Translations under genes and position numbers: made by a program
The notes under the pieces: generated by a model
Told to the model about the DNA's origin: nothing
What the model saw: only the letters and a program-made list of their open reading frames with translations
Databases searched by the model: none
Assembly: GCA_020632795.1 (NCBI GenBank)
Contig: JACKEV010000006.1
Coordinates: 926,501-990,500 of the forward strand
DNA length: 64,000 bases
Source: Alphaproteobacteria bacterium
GTDB lineage: Bacteria > Myxococcota_A > UBA796 > CAJQPC01
Reading direction: 5' to 3'
In this document: positions 62,261 to 64,000 of the stretch, piece by piece
Layout of the letters: each line of letters starts with the position of its first letter
How positions within the stretch are numbered: position 1 is the first letter of the stretch

Positions 62261-63734
62261 GATCGCGGTCATCGGCGCGGGTCTGGGCGGCCTCTCGGCG
62301 GCCATCGCCCTGGCCGCCGCCGGGCAGTCGGTCGACGTCTACGAGGCCTCCTCCCGGCCGGGGGGCAAGGCCGGCATCGCCGTGCTCGATGGGGTCGAGG
62401 TGGACACCGGGCCCAGCGTGCTGACCCTGCCCGAGGTCATCGACGGGCTGCTGCGCCAGGCCGGCACGCGGCTTTCGGATGAGCTGACCCTGCGGCACCT
62501 GTCCCCTGCGTTCCGCTACCGCTACCCCGACGGCGCCTGCGTCGACATCTTCCACGACCCCGAGGAGAGCGCCGCCAGCGTGGCCCGCGCCCTGGGCAGC
62601 GACGCGGAGGCCGAGTTCCGCGACTTCCTGGCGTACGCCGCCCGCATCTGGGACATCGCCGCGCCGGCCTTCGTCTACGGGCCCGCGCCCTCTTTGGACC
62701 TCGTGCGGCGCCTGGGGCCGCTGGCCATGCTCCAGTTCCGCCACGTCGACCCCTTCCGCACGATGTGGGGCGCCATCCGCAGCCGGGTGCGCTCCCCTCA
62801 CCTGCGGGCTCTGTTCGCCCGATACGCCACCTACAACGGCTCGGATCCCCGCGCAGCCCCGGCCACGCTGAGCTGCATCGCCCACGTCGAGATGGGGCTG
62901 GGCGGCTGGGGCGTCGAGGGCGGGGTCTACGCGCTGGTGCGGGCGCTGGTGCGGGTCGCACGGCGCCTGGGCGTGCGGCTGCACCTGGGCGCGCCGGTCC
63001 GCCGGGTGCTCGTGGAAGGGGGCAAGGCGCGCGGCGTGGTCCTGGACTCGGGGGAGCGTCGCGCGGACGCGGTGGTGTGCAACGCCGATGTCGCCCACCT
63101 CATCGGGGCGCTGCTGCCCGCGCAGCCCCCCCACGGGCTCAAGCGCCCGGCGGTGCCCTCCATGTCCGGCTGGACGGGCATCCTCAAGGCCCGCCGACGG
63201 GCCGGGGGCCGGGCGCCCCACACGGTGCTGTTCCCGGCGGACTACGCCCAGGAGTTCGCCGACATCTTCGACCGGGACCGCCCGCCCGAGGCGCCCACCG
63301 TCTACCTCTGCGCCCAGGAGCCCTGCCACGGCCGGGCAGGCTGGCCCGAGCATGAGCCGGTCTTCGTGATGGCCAACGCCCCCGCCGAGCCCGAGGGCGG
63401 GCGCGCCGCTGACACCTGGACCGCGCTGCAGGACCGCGTGCTCGCCCGCGTCCGCGACGCCGGCCTCGTCGATCCCGATGACGCCTTGATCGCAGCGCAC
63501 ACCCCCGCCGATCTCGCCCGCGCCTGGCCCGGCAGCCGAGGCAGCCTGTACGGGGCGGCGTCGAACTCGATGTTCGCGGCGTTCCAGCGGCCGGCGAACC
63601 GGGTGCGGGCGCTCCCCGGGCTCTACCTGGCCTCCGGCAGCGCCCACCCCGGCGGCGGCATGCCTCTCTGCGTGCAGTCCGGGCGCCAGGCCGCCGCAGA
63701 GATCCGCGCCGATCTGGGCCTGGCGGTCCCGTGA
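62253..63734 (+). CDS. crtD: CrtD-like carotenoid 3,4-desaturase
   Basis: The 493-residue FAD protein starts with AVIGAGLGGLSAAIALAAAG (GxGxxG) and ends with GSAHPGGGMPLCVQSG, the phytoene-dehydrogenase-like C-terminal signature. It differs from the operon-partner CrtI in its diverged central region (for example LGGWGVEGGVYALVRAL), which is closer to the CrtD/hydroxyneurosporene dehydrogenase branch that introduces a 3,4 double bond after C-1,2 hydration. CrtC and CrtD commonly act in sequence. The start overlaps the acyltransferase stop by eight bases. Confidence 0.8.
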   Translation: MAEIAVIGAGLGGLSAAIALAAAGQSVDVYEASSRPGGKAGIAVLDGVEVDTGPSVLTLPEVIDGLLRQAGTRLSDELTLRHLSPAFRYRYPDGACVDIFHDPEESAASVARALGSDAEAEFRDFLAYAARIWDIAAPAFVYGPAPSLDLVRRLGPLAMLQFRHVDPFRTMWGAIRSRVRSPHLRALFARYATYNGSDPRAAPATLSCIAHVEMGLGGWGVEGGVYALVRALVRVARRLGVRLHLGAPVRRVLVEGGKARGVVLDSGERRADAVVCNADVAHLIGALLPAQPPHGLKRPAVPSMSGWTGILKARRRAGGRAPHTVLFPADYAQEFADIFDRDRPPEAPTVYLCAQEPCHGRAGWPEHEPVFVMANAPAEPEGGRAADTWTALQDRVLARVRDAGLVDPDDALIAAHTPADLARAWPGSRGSLYGAASNSMFAAFQRPANRVRALPGLYLASGSAHPGGGMPLCVQSGRQAAAEIRADLGLAVP

Positions 63735-64000
63735 TCGGGCTCTTGCCGCTGCTGACCCTGGCCCTGGGCGCCCCGGAGCCCGCCCCGGTGGACCTCGACC
63801 GCCCCTACGGGCTGGAGGTCACCGTCGCCAACGTCACCACCGTGCCGGTGCTGGGGGAGACCCGCGTGTTCACCCGGAGCCTGCTGCTGGTGGACTTCGA
63901 GGTGGTCGACGGCGTCCTGATCCAGCGGCAGCGGCTGTGCGCGGTGGCGGTGGACGACGACGCCCGGCTCTCCAGCACGGTGATCCCCCCGGCCTTCATC
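63731..64000 (+). CDS. Secreted or periplasmic protein, truncated by the window edge
   Basis: The GTG start at 63731 overlaps the crtD stop (GTGA). Ninety codons are seen before the edge. A short hydrophobic N-terminus (LLPLLTLALGAPEPAP) looks like a signal peptide. The visible mature part begins VDLDRPYGLEVTVANVTTVPV, which has a beta-strand pattern with no recognised family. Its placement at the end of the rightward carotenoid operon suggests a role connected with it, but nothing in the visible part proves this. Confidence 0.6.
   Translation, partial: MIGLLPLLTLALGAPEPAPVDLDRPYGLEVTVANVTTVPVLGETRVFTRSLLLVDFEVVDGVLIQRQRLCAVAVDDDARLSSTVIPPAFI

Overview
This window is a high-GC, gene-dense bacterial chromosome segment with about 70 protein genes, one tRNA, no rRNA, no insertion sequence, no CRISPR array and no gene-free stretch over 300 bases. 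The gene mix points to a Myxococcota-like lineage (formerly Deltaproteobacteria). It has a B12-dependent CarH/CarA-type regulator inside a carotenoid operon, an FHA-GAF sigma-54 activator, a PEGA-domain Ser/Thr kinase, HEAT, TPR and FG-GAP proteins, a caspase-fold protein and many unrecognised lipoproteins. The lineage call is inference; no rRNA or marker set is present to settle it.

Left part (1-13,959). A secreted VWA protein and a membrane protein are followed by a metallo-beta-lactamase-fold hydrolase and tRNA-Arg(CCG). Next come two coupled genes that read as the N- and C-terminal halves of RdgC, then a protein with two Sm/Hfq-like folds. A tightly overlapping minus-strand operon then runs from two paralogous AstE/aspartoacylase-like proteins through pyrrolidone-carboxylate peptidase, a TPR protein and a coiled-coil protein to a methyltransferase.

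Middle (14,202-48,252). This holds a membrane-anchored subtilisin, a caspase-fold protein lacking its catalytic dyad, an SCP-x type thiolase, a small helix-turn-helix regulator, a queuosine-salvage hydrolase, a YgfZ-type folate-binding protein, ribosomal protein S18 and a sulfotransferase. It continues with an ECF sigma/zinc anti-sigma pair, a TonB-like protein, TatB/TatC, a biotin-dependent carboxylase pair (biotin carboxylase plus carrier), Lon, two class III CoA-transferase family proteins (one of racemase type), the PEP synthase/PPDK regulatory protein, a Nudix hydrolase, a PEGA kinase followed by two lipoproteins, and a multi-HTH basic protein.

Right part (48,412-64,000). An FHA-GAF-AAA+ sigma-54 activator, CoaE, Apt, an ExoD-like membrane protein and SurE lead into the carotenoid locus. 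Here crtE-crtI-crtB-carH are transcribed leftward, and crtC-like, glycosyltransferase, acyltransferase and crtD-like genes are transcribed rightward from a shared AT-rich intergenic region. That region carries a perfect 12-bp palindrome lying on the predicted crtE -35 box. The genes together suggest B12/light-controlled synthesis of an acyclic carotenoid that is hydrated at C-1,2, desaturated at C-3,4, glycosylated and acylated. Most genes lie in translationally coupled operons with ATGA, GTGA or TTGA overlaps.
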